From assembly GCA_032718475.1 (NCBI GenBank), contig JAUCBJ010004774.1, forward strand, positions 1-64,000: DNA of 64,000 nt, given 5' to 3'. Positions within the stretch are counted from its first letter, which is position 1, and every line of letters begins with the position of its first letter. Made by a program: the position numbers and the translations under genes. The DNA is from Nemertoderma westbladi (lineage: Eukaryota; Xenacoelomorpha; Nemertodermatida; Nemertodermatidae). The notes beneath the pieces are model-generated. The model was not told the DNA's origin. It ran no database searches and saw only the letters and a list, made by a program, of their open reading frames with translations. This document shows, in pieces, positions 1-12,800 of this stretch.

Positions 1-150
1 CTAGAGATGCAAGATGCATGATACATTCTTTGAAATATACATTAATATAATCAAAGTATAATATATAAAATAAAATACGATGCATCGTGCATCTCTAGTG
101 TACGTCAGGAACGATTTTTGCATCTTGCATCGTGCATCTTGCATCTCTAG
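1..150. repeat. Miniature inverted-repeat sequence
   Basis: The window opens with CTAGAGATGCAAGATGCAT, and the reverse complement of this word recurs at about 78-98 and 121-150 (GCATCTTGCATCTCTAG). The AT-rich middle has no coding capacity. This looks like a short palindromic element with CTAG at its ends; its left border may lie outside the window. Confidence 0.5.
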
Positions 151-840
151 CTAGTGTGCGGCGGGCCTAAATTGGGAAACAACAATTTTATAAATAAATA
201 AATTTAACATTTATATTTGTTATTCCAAGCGCTCTTAGGGGCCATACAGCTTTATCAGCTGCATTACTATTATTTATTAGTTTCCAATCAACAGTCAGTT
301 GTATAGGCCTACCGCGACCGGCTTACGGTATGTGTATTGTGTAGGCTGGGGTGTAGGTGTAGGTGTAGTGTTTAGCCTCAAAATAGACGACGAATTTCAT
401 TAAACTTGATAGTTTTGCAGTTGCGAACTATTATTTATATTGTTATCACTAGTGGCGTGCGGTGCACGCGGGATGTAGATCTTCAATCTGCAGAACACTT
501 CTATTAATTAATTAATATACTAATATTTAACTTTTTAAATCACTTTGTTCCTTTAGGCCTGACAATGATCCAATTTTCTAAACCTACGTTTCCCTCTCAT
601 GATTCTAATTACACCAATTATTGTAGTACTACAGTTGAAATCCTAAATTATTACTAAAATTCATTCACCAGGAATTAGTAAGAAATTCACATTCGCCCAT
701 ACCTTGAGTGAGGAGGCTTTCAGCTGTATAAAATATTTAACACACACTAATGCTACCCTATGATGAATTTCAAGTTTGTAAGGAGTGGAGTTTAGGCAGT
801 AAGGCCTAAGCAAACAGTATGGGTGTACTAAGTACACGAA
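151..840. other. Intronic sequence, no feature recognised
   Basis: AT-rich sequence lying upstream of the last exon of the SLC1-type gene, so presumably its final intron. I see no conserved exon here; the preceding transporter exon must lie left of the window. Confidence 0.4.
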
Positions 841-1117
841 GTGGGGACTTCGCGCAGCACGAAGTTGGCGAAGCCTTAGCGAATTGACACTGTTAGGGGG
901 TGGGTCAATTTATGCAAATAGTTGTCGTTGTCACGTTGGCCCTCTAGCGGCAGACTGGAGAACTGCAGATGGATTCGCCTCCTTTGAAAGTCACAGCTAA
1001 TGGTCTAATACATCTCTCAAAAATCTCAACTTTTGCTCATATTGATACCTACAAATTTTCAACTTGGCAGCTTTAAATCCGACAAAGTTATTAGCATGTC
1101 AAAATCGTAACGACGAC

Positions 1118-1149
<32 letters not shown>

Positions 1150-1254
1150 CGACAACGACGACGACGACGACGACGACAACTATTTGCATAAATTGACCCA
1201 CCCCCTAACAGTGTCAATTCGCTAAGGCTCCGCCAACTTCGTGGCTCGCCCCAC
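841..1254. mobile_element. Non-autonomous TIR (foldback) element, copy 1
   Basis: The ends GTGGGGACTTCGCGCAGCAC and, on the opposite strand, GTGGGGCGAGCCACGAAGTT lead into a near-identical inverted repeat of about 75 bp (AGTTGGCG..GCCTTAGCGAATTGACAC and onward). The 414-bp element has no transposase and contains a CGA microsatellite. A related pair of ends occurs at 33655-34273 and a single end at 25557, so this is a dispersed family. Confidence 0.7.
1110..1178. repeat. (CGA)n microsatellite
   Basis: About 22 CGA triplets with a few CAA interruptions, inside TIR element copy 1. The Arg-rich frame on the minus strand here is only this repeat. Confidence 0.9.
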
Positions 1255-1587
1255 AATAATCTTGGCAACCTCATCGATTTATACTAAGCCTGAGTAGAAA
1301 TCCATTACATAAGCCATTTTTCATCATGAACACCAGCTGTTATTGGTGTAATTTTACCTTTGCGTCTATGGCACTTTTCGTTTATTTCATTTTTTGCAAA
1401 AACTAATGACTGTTTTTTTTCTGAAAATTGCTTTATACTCCCATACAGACCATACACTACAGGAGGGTAAAAAACAACACAATTGACCGGATAGTTTCGG
1501 AGCCTTTCGTGTGACAAACAGAAACACGATTTTCTTACAGTAAGTAAATCTGAAGATTTACAAATAATTTTTCCTTATTTTCACTAG

Positions 1588-1783
1588 TGACCGCTTCCGA
1601 ACTGCTACCAACGTGTTGGGTGACTCATACGGGGCCGCTATAGTCCAGCATCTATGTCAGGACGAACTGTCCAAGCTGGACGCTGCGAAGCCGCCAGAGG
1701 ACGCGGATGCGGAGTCGGATTCCGGTGCGGGGGGCGACGAGGACGGAGTTGTGGTAAAGATGGAGGAGGACACTAAATGCTAG
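1588..1783 (+). CDS. SLC1-family glutamate/amino-acid transporter, last coding exon
   Basis: After a pyrimidine-rich acceptor (TTTTCACTAG), the frame from 1589 reads DRFRTATNVLGDSYGAAIVQ and continues to a TAG at 1781-1783 (64 residues). DR-RT--NV-GDS-GA-IV-HL is the hallmark C-terminal motif of SLC1 (EAAT/ASCT) sodium-dependent transporters, where the Asp and Asn of this helix help bind substrate and sodium. The tail after HLCQDEL is acidic and Glu/Asp-rich and faces the cytoplasm in family members. Only the end of the gene is present; all other exons lie left of the window. Which subtype (glutamate or neutral amino acid) cannot be decided from this exon. Confidence 0.88.
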
Positions 1784-2160
1784 AAAATACAGCCTAACTG
1801 AACGATGATTGGAGTTGCTATAACAACATCAACAAGGTGCATTCTATGCATTACCTATACCGAATAAAAAATATATATTAACACCGTCTCAATTGAAAAG
1901 GACCAGCTAATTTATTGTGGTTGAACATACGGTTGTGTGTGAAATGTCCAGCATTCATGTTTAATGTCTATACCAATAGTGTCTGCCTTGTGCAGTAAAG
2001 GACAGTTTATCATTACTATATGACATGCAGCTTATTAATTACGTTTGGTATATGTTTTGTTAACGTTTTGCGCAGTTTGTTGCATTGGCTTAGCATTTAA
2101 TGTATAGCAATGTACCCATTAAAGTAATTGTTTGTACACTTATATATAATAAAAGATAAT
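1784..2160 (+). promoter_or_regulatory. 3' UTR with candidate polyadenylation signals of the SLC1-type gene
   Basis: AATAAA hexamers occur at 1863-1868 and 2148-2153, downstream of the TAG at 1781. Either could direct 3'-end formation; transcript data would be needed to choose. Confidence 0.55.
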
Positions 2161-4504
2161 TATTTACAAATTTTAACTTTGAAACTAAGTAAAGATGTTT
2201 CATTATTACCATATATTGTAATTGTATTACATGTATTGTAATATACTGCACATTTTGTATAATGACAACTAGAGACGTACAATATTGTTTTCCGTGTAGT
2301 TTTGTGCTTTTTTTCCGTCCATATTTTTCGATGGGTATTTAGTCATTTCGTCACAATTTTTGGTAATGGTTAGCTATTATTTCTTCTATGTTATTAGTTG
2401 TAAATCTCATGTCTATATAAAGGGTCTATTATAGTCGATATCTACCGTATATATATATATGTTTGTCTAACAGCCCGAGTAACTATTAAAGAATGTGCAA
2501 TGCTATAACATTTATTGGAGGATTAACGTTTATATCTAACTGCGATTAATTTACCAACTAATATTCGAGTTTTACATAATGATTTGTGATATAAGATCAA
2601 CTTACTAGTAAAGGTACTTACAGATACTTACTAAGTGATGTAATTTAATAATAATAATATAATGTGTACTTTACGTGACGGTAATATAAATGAAATGTTT
2701 TGCTTTTGTTTGGTCTGCATTTTGTTTTGATGTTTTTAAGAAATACGAAATATTTCAGATATTATATTAATCGTATATAAATATTACAGATAATATTGAA
2801 GAGTTTGCGCTTTTTTTATTTATAATAACTTAATTCTGTAACATTTGGCTTTATGTTTTTATTGTTGAATTCAGAATTATTGATGAAGTTATTTAGGAAA
2901 AAAATGTTAAAATTTTTAGGTTTTTCCACAATGTTATTGTAGATATCCCAGACGAAATTATGCAATGTAACATAAATATTTAATATTTATTTAACTTGCT
3001 TACATTGTGCATTTTCATTATAGTTGCAGCCTTGCAATACAACCTACTAACTGTTGTTTATTGAACTGGAATCGGGAATCTTGACATCGATATTACTTAA
3101 TATAGATATTTACTTACGAGTAAACAAAGTATATCTACGTGAATGAATTTTAACAAATTTATTAAATAAAATGATTAATTTCACTTTAATTGTAATTAAA
3201 TTTATTATAATTTTTTTTATATTCAGAATAAAAAAGATATATATAGTAATAATATTAATTCATCTCAATGTAAAATGTTCCAAATTATGGATTATAACTG
3301 TTCCACAATTTTTGTAGATTTTTTGTTTTATTAGTGTAATGAAAAATTTAAAAATATTGGTTAGTCTAATAAAATGAGGCCCTGATAATATGCCAAGAGT
3401 GAAATAAACATAGCTTAGCAAATAATGAATATTTTACGTCACAATAATGTGTAACACAAAAATATATACGAAACCAGTATGGTAAGTAACAATGATTTGT
3501 AACATATAGTCAATTATATTGTGTTGTAGATGTAATTTAGACTAATTAGTTAGGATTCGAAACTTATAAATTTACTTCTATAAGAATTTTTAGAATAATA
3601 TTCCTATATTATATAAATTACATATAATCATTATTGTTTTGATTCTACTTTTTTACGATTACAATTAAATGTTTAATGTTCTTTTCAATGGTTAAAATAT
3701 TGACGTCAATTAGTTTAGACGTATCATAATTAAATGGATTTATAGTTTCACTTGAGCGGTTTTTACACTTTTACTTGGAATCTAGTCTCCTTGTTCAGTG
3801 AACCCTAATATTTATACAAAACGTAAATCGAACTCATAAAATCTGAAGCGGTGATAGTTAAAACTCTCCGAGTTTGTGGGTGAGTCAACATGTTTATTTT
3901 CGTTTTCATTCTCATGTTTGAAGCGGTTAAAAAGGTGTCTGCAGTTGTGTGTTTCTGTTATTTGTCAACGAAATTCGGATATTTTTAGGTATTTAGAATC
4001 TCTGCCACGACATCATTCCAGCGGTACTAACGATAAAACTTTGTTGAAGTGCGACTCGTGTAATATAAACAGAGATACTTATTTTAAACGATTGTTACTA
4101 AAGATTGGAAGCTATAAAAGTTCTGATTTACCCAGGAAGAATAGCGAAGTCGAAATATCACCGTTTCAAATTTTGTACACAATTTTCATCTTATTACAAT
4201 TTGTATAAAAAAGGGGTGGGGGGGGGGGGGTAACTGAATTAAGACACTATATTCCGGGACATCGTGTAAGTTGGTGTATCATATTTGAAATTGCTGATTT
4301 AGTGTGAATTTTTATTTGCTTTTAATGTCGAACATCAAACATCTTTTTAGTTATGTATTTTCCGATTATAGTTTAAATGAAAATGCAATTGTTTTTGAAA
4401 ATATAAACGATTCTAAAACAAAATTTGATTTTAAGTTAAATGATAATTTTTATCTTCAAACAAGTCTGTATCACCTGTATCAAATCATGTAATAAGTCAA
4501 TACC
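2161..4504. other. AT-rich intergenic region, no gene recognised
   Basis: Very AT-rich sequence. A 110-codon frame at 3876-4208 has no recognisable domain. Its 5' part (3897-3945) resembles 35525-35575, so it is probably part of a dispersed repeat. A 13-nt G run lies near 4216-4230. Confidence 0.5.
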
Positions 4505-4767
4505 ACCTGTATCAACCACCCTCCGTGAACGCAGATTAAGATTCAGTGGGCACTGCTGGCGAAGTAAAGACGAGGTCATACCAGATCTACTTCTCTGGCA
4601 ACCAACTCATGGAAAGCGTAGTCGTAGACGACCTGCCATAACATATATAGATCAACTTGAAAGGGATACTGAACTTGGGAGAAACGAAATTGCGACAACT
4701 ATGGAGAATCTGGAAGCCTGGAAGGATCTCATTTCCACTGTCCGAGTTCGCTCAACCTAGTAGTAGT
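4505..4767 (+). mobile_element. LINE 3'-terminal coding fragment (RTE-like)
   Basis: The plus-strand frame ending at 4760 contains LRERRLRFSGHCWRSKDEV, then LLLWQPTHGK and an ending with EAWKDLISTVR. This matches the C-terminal tail of the LINE at 55942-56430 in the same window ([28 protein letters not shown]). Reverse transcriptase and endonuclease are missing, so this is a strongly 5'-truncated copy. Its end runs directly into the 66-bp tandem array. Confidence 0.7.
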
Positions 4768-5235
4768 TAGAGAATCGGGAAGCCTGGAAGGATCTCATTT
4801 CCACTGTCCGAGTTCGCTCGACCTAGTAGTAGTTGGAGAATCGGGAAGCCTGGAAGGATCTCATTTCCGCTGTCCGAGTTCGCTCGACCTAGTAGTAGTT
4901 GGAGAATCGGGAAGCCTGGAAGGATCTCATTTCCACTGTCCGAGTTCGCTCGACCTTGTAGTAGTTTGAGAATCGGGAAGCCTGGAAGGATCTCATTTCC
5001 GCTGTCCGAGTTCGCTCGACCTAGTAGTAGTTGGAGAATCGGGAAGCCTGGAAGGATCTCATTTCCACTGTCCGAGTTCGCTCGACCTAGTAGTAGTTGG
5101 AGAATCGGGAAGCCTGGAAGGATCTCAGTTCCACTGCCCGAGTTCGCTCGACCTAGTAGTAGTTGGAGAATCGGGAAGCCTGGAAGGATCTCATTTCCAC
5201 TGTCCGAGTTCGCTCGACCTAGTAGTAGTAGTAGT
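4704..5235. repeat. 66-bp tandem repeat, 8 units, derived from a LINE 3' end
   Basis: Units begin at about 4704, 4770, 4836, 4902, 4968, 5034, 5100 and 5166 with the word GAGAATC(T/G)GGAAGCCTGG. Unit 1 is the C-terminal coding end of the neighbouring LINE fragment, so the array grew from it. Because 66 is a multiple of 3, long open frames exist on both strands (162 and 94 codons); these are by-products of the repeat, not genes. Confidence 0.93.
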
Positions 5236-6089
5236 AAGTCTGTATCATAATGCAATTCCGGCCTTGCGTGGTATGATAGGCATTGTGTTTGCTGTGGTTG
5301 GGTGAGGCTCTTCCTAGAATCTCCATTAGATTTATAAACGATTACGGGGGGGGGGGGGGGGGGGTGGTGTGGGGAGCAGAAGGGTGCGGTTGGCAGAGTA
5401 GGCCAGTATAGGCGAAGCAGAACCTTATCGCCCCTGGAACTTTATCGCCCCTATATATTGCATTTTTGTTTCGGGTTAGGTACTCCATGTTACCGCTTAA
5501 AAGATATTATTTATTACTTATTATCACTCTGTCTGTCTATATAGAATAACGGGTTCGAGCACAACGGAGAGGGAGAGAGAGGAATATTTTTTTATAGGTA
5601 TAGAGAACATTGATATATAGACATCACAAGGAATTTGAGCTGAGAGCCGAATAGATGCCAAACTTAAAATCGAATAGAAATCAATTATGGAAATCTCAGA
5701 AAGTAATTTTCTCTCAAATAATAACAATCCTCTGCAAATCCGTTAATCTCCAGAATTTTTTAATCGTTTTAATAAGAAATTGGTCCGGTTTTCAAGCTTT
5801 GGAATTTAATCGTGTTGAGTAATTAATTTATCGTAGATATTTGATTAGTGCAGGGGATTATTGGCATTTTCGTCGTCACGTTAGTTAGGGTCGGTAAATA
5901 TTCGAAACTGTTTTATGTGTATAAATGCCACCATCAACTGCATTGATAACTTGACTCGCATGCATTTAAAACTATTTAAATTTAAATTTGGCTATTTATT
6001 CAAAAATTTAAACATTTCTTACATATGTCAATTACAATAATATCAAATTATGTTTAACTTTATAGTTGCAAGTAATATATTATAGTCGC
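5236..6089. other. Intergenic sequence with a poly-G tract
   Basis: No gene recognised. A run of about 19 G lies near 5346-5364. The rest is AT-rich. Confidence 0.5.
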
Positions 6090-6545
6090 TCATTCAAATT
6101 ATAATCCGCTGAAAAAACTTTATAGCCCGCACACTCAACTTTATAGTCCGCTCACAATACTTTATAGTCCGACACAAAACTTTATAATCCTATCTCAAAA
6201 CTAAAATAGTCCGCTTATACAAATTTACAATCCGCTCATAACTTTATAGTACGATGACGTAACCCAATTCTATAGTCCGCACACTCTACTTTATAATCCA
6301 CCCATATAACTTTATAGACCGATACCACAACTTAGCTCACACATCATAGTCCGCTCATAAAGCTTTATAGTACGCTCACAATTTTTTATTGTCCGCTCAC
6401 GCAACTTTATAATCCTACCAACATAACTTTATAGTCCGATCACACAACTTAGCCCACTCTCAATGCTTTTTTTTCTCCGCTCACATAACGTAAATAGCCC
6501 GCTCATATAGATTTGCCGCTCACAACTTTATAGTCCGCATAAACA
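6090..6545. repeat. Degenerate ~20-bp tandem repeat
   Basis: Loosely repeated word CAACTTTATAGTCCGCTCA with many substitutions and spacing changes, about 20 copies. It ends roughly 225 bp before the start codon of the large plus-strand gene, so it lies in its upstream region. Confidence 0.75.
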
Positions 6546-6770
6546 ATTCACTAACCTCAACTATTATATCGATTAAATATATTATGTTATAATAGTTGTT
6601 CTAACGTATGCCTATATATATATAAGTTCATAGTGGTGTATAATAGTGTAGGCCCCATGGTTACCATGGTAACCAAACGTTGATGTTCTAAACAAATAAA
6701 CCATTTTAATGGGATTGTAGTATCATTGTATATTACTTATAAACGAATTCCAGTAGTCAACGCAATAATT

Positions 6771-6867
6771 ATGGAAGTTTCATTTATTTTATGCGGTCTC
6801 ATGCTAGCGGGATTGTTTTATAAGGTAGAAAATTTGGTTGCAGTACCAAATTACCCATCAACAACAG
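6771..6867 (+). CDS. Exon 1: signal peptide
   Basis: ATG at 6771 has A at -3 and G at +4. It encodes [20 protein letters not shown] and the following residues, a hydrophobic secretory signal with likely cleavage near residue 24. The donor is ACAG|GTAATT, phase 1. Confidence 0.75.
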
Positions 6868-9800
6868 GTAATTAATATTAGTGTAGTCTAGTCTAATACA
6901 AGAATGCTACGCCGGGTTCACTGTGTCAAGTACAATGCACACATCTCCTACCACAGACTATATAACATTGGAGGTGTCTTATTGGTACCCCCAAGCTTGA
7001 CACTTGGACACAGTAATTATATTTAATTTGATTACCAATAGGGTTTTGCATCGCTCGCCCGGACGACACGTACGGAATTGCTCCCTGTCTTGATTTCTAC
7101 TACAGCTGCACCGGACAAGACAATGCGGACAAAGTAAACTGCCCTGATAACGAAATATTCGACCTCGATACCTCCACATGTGTTGCCAAGACAACAATGG
7201 AACATAAATGTTTCCGTGAGTAAATTACAACTGAATTATATTTTCAATTTTCATACTTACATTTATAGTTGTTTGCTAAAACCCTTACTGAACACATGCA
7301 CAGTATATGCAAAAGCATTTGTCGAAAACACAAAAATACATTAACTTCTCTAATGTTGAAAAAAAAATGTAGGCCTACAGTATAACAAGAATTTCACATT
7401 TATCTAAATTTACATAGGCCCATAACATATTTTTCCTGAAATTGTTGATAGTGTATTTCTATAATACAGTACTAGAGACGGGCCTAGCGGCCCGTGAAGC
7501 AAGTCGTAGGAGACAGTACGAGTCAAGTAAAAGCTTTTTGTTCTGTCTGATAATCAATTAGTGTGAGGGTAGTCCTGGTGGTGTAGGAAAAATTTTCTAG
7601 ACAACTTCAAACTATAATTATTATGTTGTAATCATCTAATGAATTATAAAAGCTGTTGTGATTATAGAAGATAGAGAAAGCAGTTAGCGAAATGATTATT
7701 TTGTTCTATTAAGATTAATTTTAGATTTAGATTGTTCTTTAAGTTTGCTTTTGGCCTATAATCTTTATGATAGTGGAGAAAAGTCTTGTTTATGGTTGTT
7801 GTTTTTCAATTAGACGAATGCAGCGGATGGCATAAAATTAAAACTGCAACTGCGAGTGGAAACGAGGTAAAGTTTGATATGACGTCATTCACCGACCTGG
7901 CGACACTTTATACTGAAATGTGTCTCAATCCACAAGCTCTCGATGTCTACCTAAATGTCAATGTCGATGTTGGTGCTGGTAGGTGATCTCCTCATTAAGT
8001 TCAAAAATTACAAATTAAGTTACTTATAAGTGTACAATATATGAAACAATTCCTTTATTATTCCATGTTCCACTACAAATGAAACAATTCCTTTATTATT
8101 CCATGTTCCACTACATATGAAACAATTCCTTTATTATTCCAGGTTCCACTACATATGAAACAATTCCTTTATTATTCCATGTTCCACTACATATGAAACA
8201 ATTCCTTTATTATTCCAGGTTCCACTACATATGAAACAATTCCTTTATTATTCCAGGTTCCACTATAAATGAAACAATTCCTTTATTATTCCATGTTCCA
8301 CTATAAATGAAACAATTCCTTTATTATTCCATGTTCCACTACAAATGAAACATTTCCTTATTCAATTATTATTAATTCCTTATTTATTCCAGGTTCCACT
8401 ATAAATGAAACAATTCCTTTTTTATTCCAGGTTCCACTACATATGAAACAATTCCTTTATTATTCCATGTTCCACTATAAATGAAACAATTCCTTTATTA
8501 TTCCATGTTCCACTACATATGAAACAATTCCTTTATTATTCCAGGTTCCACTATAAATGAAACAATTCCTTTATTATTCCAGGTTCCACTACATATGAAA
8601 CAATTCCTTTATTATTCCAGGTTCCACTATAAATGAAACAATTCCTTTATTATTCCATGTTCCACTACATATGAAACAATTCCTTTATTATTCCAGGTTC
8701 CACTATAAATGAAACAATTCCTTTATTATTCCAGGTTCCACTACATATGAAACAATTCCTTTATTATTCCAGGTTCCACTATAAATGAAACAATTCCTTT
8801 ATTATTCCATGTTCCACTACATATGAAACAATTCCTTTATTATTCCAGGTTCCACTATAAATGAAACAATTCCTTTATTATTCCAGGTTCCACTACATAT
8901 GAAACAATTCCTTTATTATTCCAGGTTCGACTATATCTGTCACTCGACCAGCATGGATGACCACGAGTGCATTTGCTTCCTATGGTGAGACGGTCGGTTT
9001 TAGTTGCCGCGATGCCCAACAAATTGTATCAGCAGGGCAGAAATGTTACAATTCTTACACAGTGATGATGTGCTGTAAGAATGAACATGGTGCGTCATTT
9101 TCGGATAAATTCACAATAAATAATATATAATTATTATTTGCCTACATACAAATTCAGAATTCTAAAAAATTACCCTGCGAAACTAGATTCAGAATAAAGG
9201 AAGAAATTGAAACTTGAGATTTCACTGAATCTCTTTAAATTTTAGATGTTGTAATTTTTGCATGCATTGTTTAGGCCCACATTCTTTTTAAGTGACTGAT
9301 CATTGTGATATCAGCCTGCGATGCTGATGGGAGGGGATCGAATGGGGGTGTGGAGTTACTGCTATTTCACATACAAATTCATTATCAAATAACTTGACAT
9401 ATTTTCATATCATATTTTAAAAACTATTGATTAACTTTGTATATATTATATTGTTCTAGAACGGGACTGCAGTTCTGTGGCGAATGCCTACTGTTGGGAC
9501 TTTGAAACAGTCGGAGATAACGCCATCTATGAGAAAGTATTCACTTACAGCGGAGTAGAGCAGCCGGATGGTTCGCCGTTCTATAGAGTAAGTACCAATA
9601 CGTATATCCGAAGTGGGGTGAGAAAGGATGATGCAAATCGGCTATCATTGGCTGTTAAAAATATTTTGTTACATAAAAACCCAAATTTATAATGAATTAC
9701 AACAATTTCTTCAAATATCCAACAAAACATCAACTTCAGACTAGGAACACCGAACACCACCTCTTTTGTATTCTGACTAGGAACACTACCTCTTTCGTAT

Positions 9801-12800
9801 TCTGACTAGGAATACCACCTCTTTCGTATTCTGACTAGGAATACCACCTCTTTTGTATTCTGACTAGGAATACCACCTCTTTCGTATTCTGACTAGGAAT
9901 ACCACCTCTTTTGTATTCTGACTAGGAATACCACCTCTTTCGTATTCTGACTAGGAATACCACCTCTTTCGTATTCTGACTAGGAATACCACCTCTTTTA
10001 TATTCTGACTAGGAATACCACCTCTTTCGTATTCTGACTAGGAATACCACCTCTTTCATATTCTGACTAGGAATACCACCTCTTTTGTATTCTGACTAGG
10101 AATACCACCTCTTTTGTATTCTGACTAGGAATACTACCTCTTTTGTGTTCTGACTAGGAATACCACCTCTTTTGTATTCTGACTAGGAATACCACCTCTT
10201 TTGTATTCTGACTAGGAATACCACCTCTTTTGTATTCTGACTAGGAATACTACCTCTTTTGTGTTCTGACTAGGAATACCACCTCTTTCGTATTCTGACT
10301 AGGAATACCACCTCTTTTGTATTCTGACTAGGAATACCACCTCTTTCGTATTCTGACTAGGAATACCACCTCTTTTGTATTCTGACTAGGAACACCACCT
10401 CTTTCGTATACTGACTAGGAATACCACCTCTTTTGTATTCTGACTAGGAATACCACCTCTTTCGTATACTGACTAGGAATACCACCTCTTTTGTATTCTG
10501 ACTAGGAATACCACCTCTTTTGTATTCTGACTAGGAACACCACCTCTTTCGTATACTGACTAGGAATACCACCTCTTTTGTATTCTGACTAGGAATACCA
10601 CCTCTTTCGTATACTGACTAGGAATACCACCTCTTTTGTATTCTGACTAGGAATACCACCTCTTTTGTATTCTGACTAGGAACACCATCTATTTTGTATT
10701 CTGACTAGGAACACCGAACAGCACCTCTTTTGTATACTGACTAGGAATACCACCTCTTTCGTATTCTGACTAGGAATACCACCTCTTTCGTATTCTGACT
10801 AGGAATACCACCTCTTTCGTATTCTGACTAGGAATACCACCTCTTTCGTATTCTGACTAGGAATACCACCTCTTTCGTATTCTGACTAGGAATACCACCT
10901 CTTTTGTATTCTGACTAGGAATACCACCTCTTTTGTATTCTGACTAGGAACACCGAACAGCACCTCTTTTATATTCTGACTAGGAATACCACCTCTTTCG
11001 TATACTGACTAGGAATACCACCTCTTTCGTATTCTGACTAGGAATACCACCTCTTTCGTATTCTGACTAGGAATACCACCTCTTTCGTATTCTGACTAGG
11101 AATACCACCTCTTTCGTATTCTGACTAGGAATACCACCTCTTTCGTATTCTGACTAGGAATACCACCTCTTTCGTATTCTGACTAGGAATACCACCTCTT
11201 TTATATTCTGACTAGGAATACCACCTCTTTCGTATTCTGACTAGGAATACCACCTCTTTCGTATTCTGACTAGGAATACCACCTCTTTTGTATTCTGACT
11301 AAGAATACAACCTCTTTTGTGTTCTGACTAGGAATACCACCTCTTTTGTATACTGACTAGGAATACCACCTCTTTTGTATTCTGACTAAGAATACAACCT
11401 CTTTTGTGTTCTGACTAGGAATACCACCTCTTTTGTATACTGACTAGGAATACCACCTCTTTCGTATTCTGACTAGGAATACCACCTCTTTTATATTCTG
11501 ACTAGGAACACCATCTATTTTGTATTCTGACTAGGAACACCACCTCTTTCGTATTCTGACTAGGAACACCACCTCTTTTGTATTCTGACTAGGAACACCA
11601 CCTCTTTTGTATTCTGACTAGGAACACCACCTCTTTTGTATTCTGACTAGGAACACCACCTCTTTTGTATTCTGACTAGGAACACCACCTCTTTCGTATT
11701 CTGACTAGGAACACCACCTCTTTTGTATTCTGACTAGGAACACCATCTCTTTTGTATTCTGACTAGGAATACCACCTCTTTTATATTCTGACTAGGAATA
11801 CCACCTCTTTCGTATTCTGACTAGGAATACCACCTCTTTCGTATTCTGACTAGGAACACCACCTCTTTTGTATTCTGACTAGGAACACCATCTCTTTTGT
11901 ATTCTGACTAGGAATACCACCTCTTTTATATTCTGACTAGGAATACCACCTCTTTCGTATTCTGACTAGGAACACCACCTCTTTCGTATTCTGACTAGGA
12001 ACACCACCTCTTTTGTATTCTGACTAGGAATACCACCTCTTTTGTGTTCTGACTAGGAACACCATCTCTTTTGTATTCTGACTAGGAACACCACCTCTTT
12101 TGTGTTCTGACTAGGAACACCGAACACCACCTCTTTTGTATTCTGACTAGGAACACCACCTCTTTTGTATTCTGACTAGGAACACCATCTATTTTGTATT
12201 CTGACTAGGAACACCACCTCTTTTGTATTCTGACTAGGAACACCATCTATTTTGTATTCTGACTAGGAACACCACCTCTTTTGTATTCTGACTAGGAACA
12301 CCATCTATTTTGTATTCTGACTAGGAACACCACCTCTTTTGTATTCTGACTAGGAACACCATCTCTTTTGTATTCTGACTAGGAATACCACCTCTTTTGT
12401 ATTCTGACTAGGAATACCACCTCTTTTGTATTCTGACTAGGAACACCACCTCTTTCGTATTCTGACTAGGAACACCACCTCTTTTGTATTCTGACTAGGA
12501 ACACCACCTCTTTTGTATTCTGACTAGGAACACCACCTCTTTTGTATTCTGACTAGGAACACCATCTCTTTTGTATTCTGACTAGGAACACCATCTATTT
12601 TGTATTCTGACTAGGAACACCACCTCTTTTGTATTCTGACTAGGAACACCATCTCTTTTGTATTCTGACTAGGAATACCACCTCTTTTATATTCTGACTA
12701 GGAATACCACCTCTTTCGTATTCTGACTAGGAATACCACCTCTTTCGTATTCTGACTAGGAATACCACCTCTTTTGTGTTCTGACTAGGAACACCATCTC

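Noticed and set aside
3876-4208. 110-aa frame as a possible small gene
   Set aside because: No recognisable motif, low-complexity composition, and part of it resembles another non-coding place at 35525-35575.
4767-5255. 162-aa minus and 94-aa plus open frames with perfect internal repeats
   Set aside because: They follow from a 66-bp repeat unit divisible by three; no start context, no domain.
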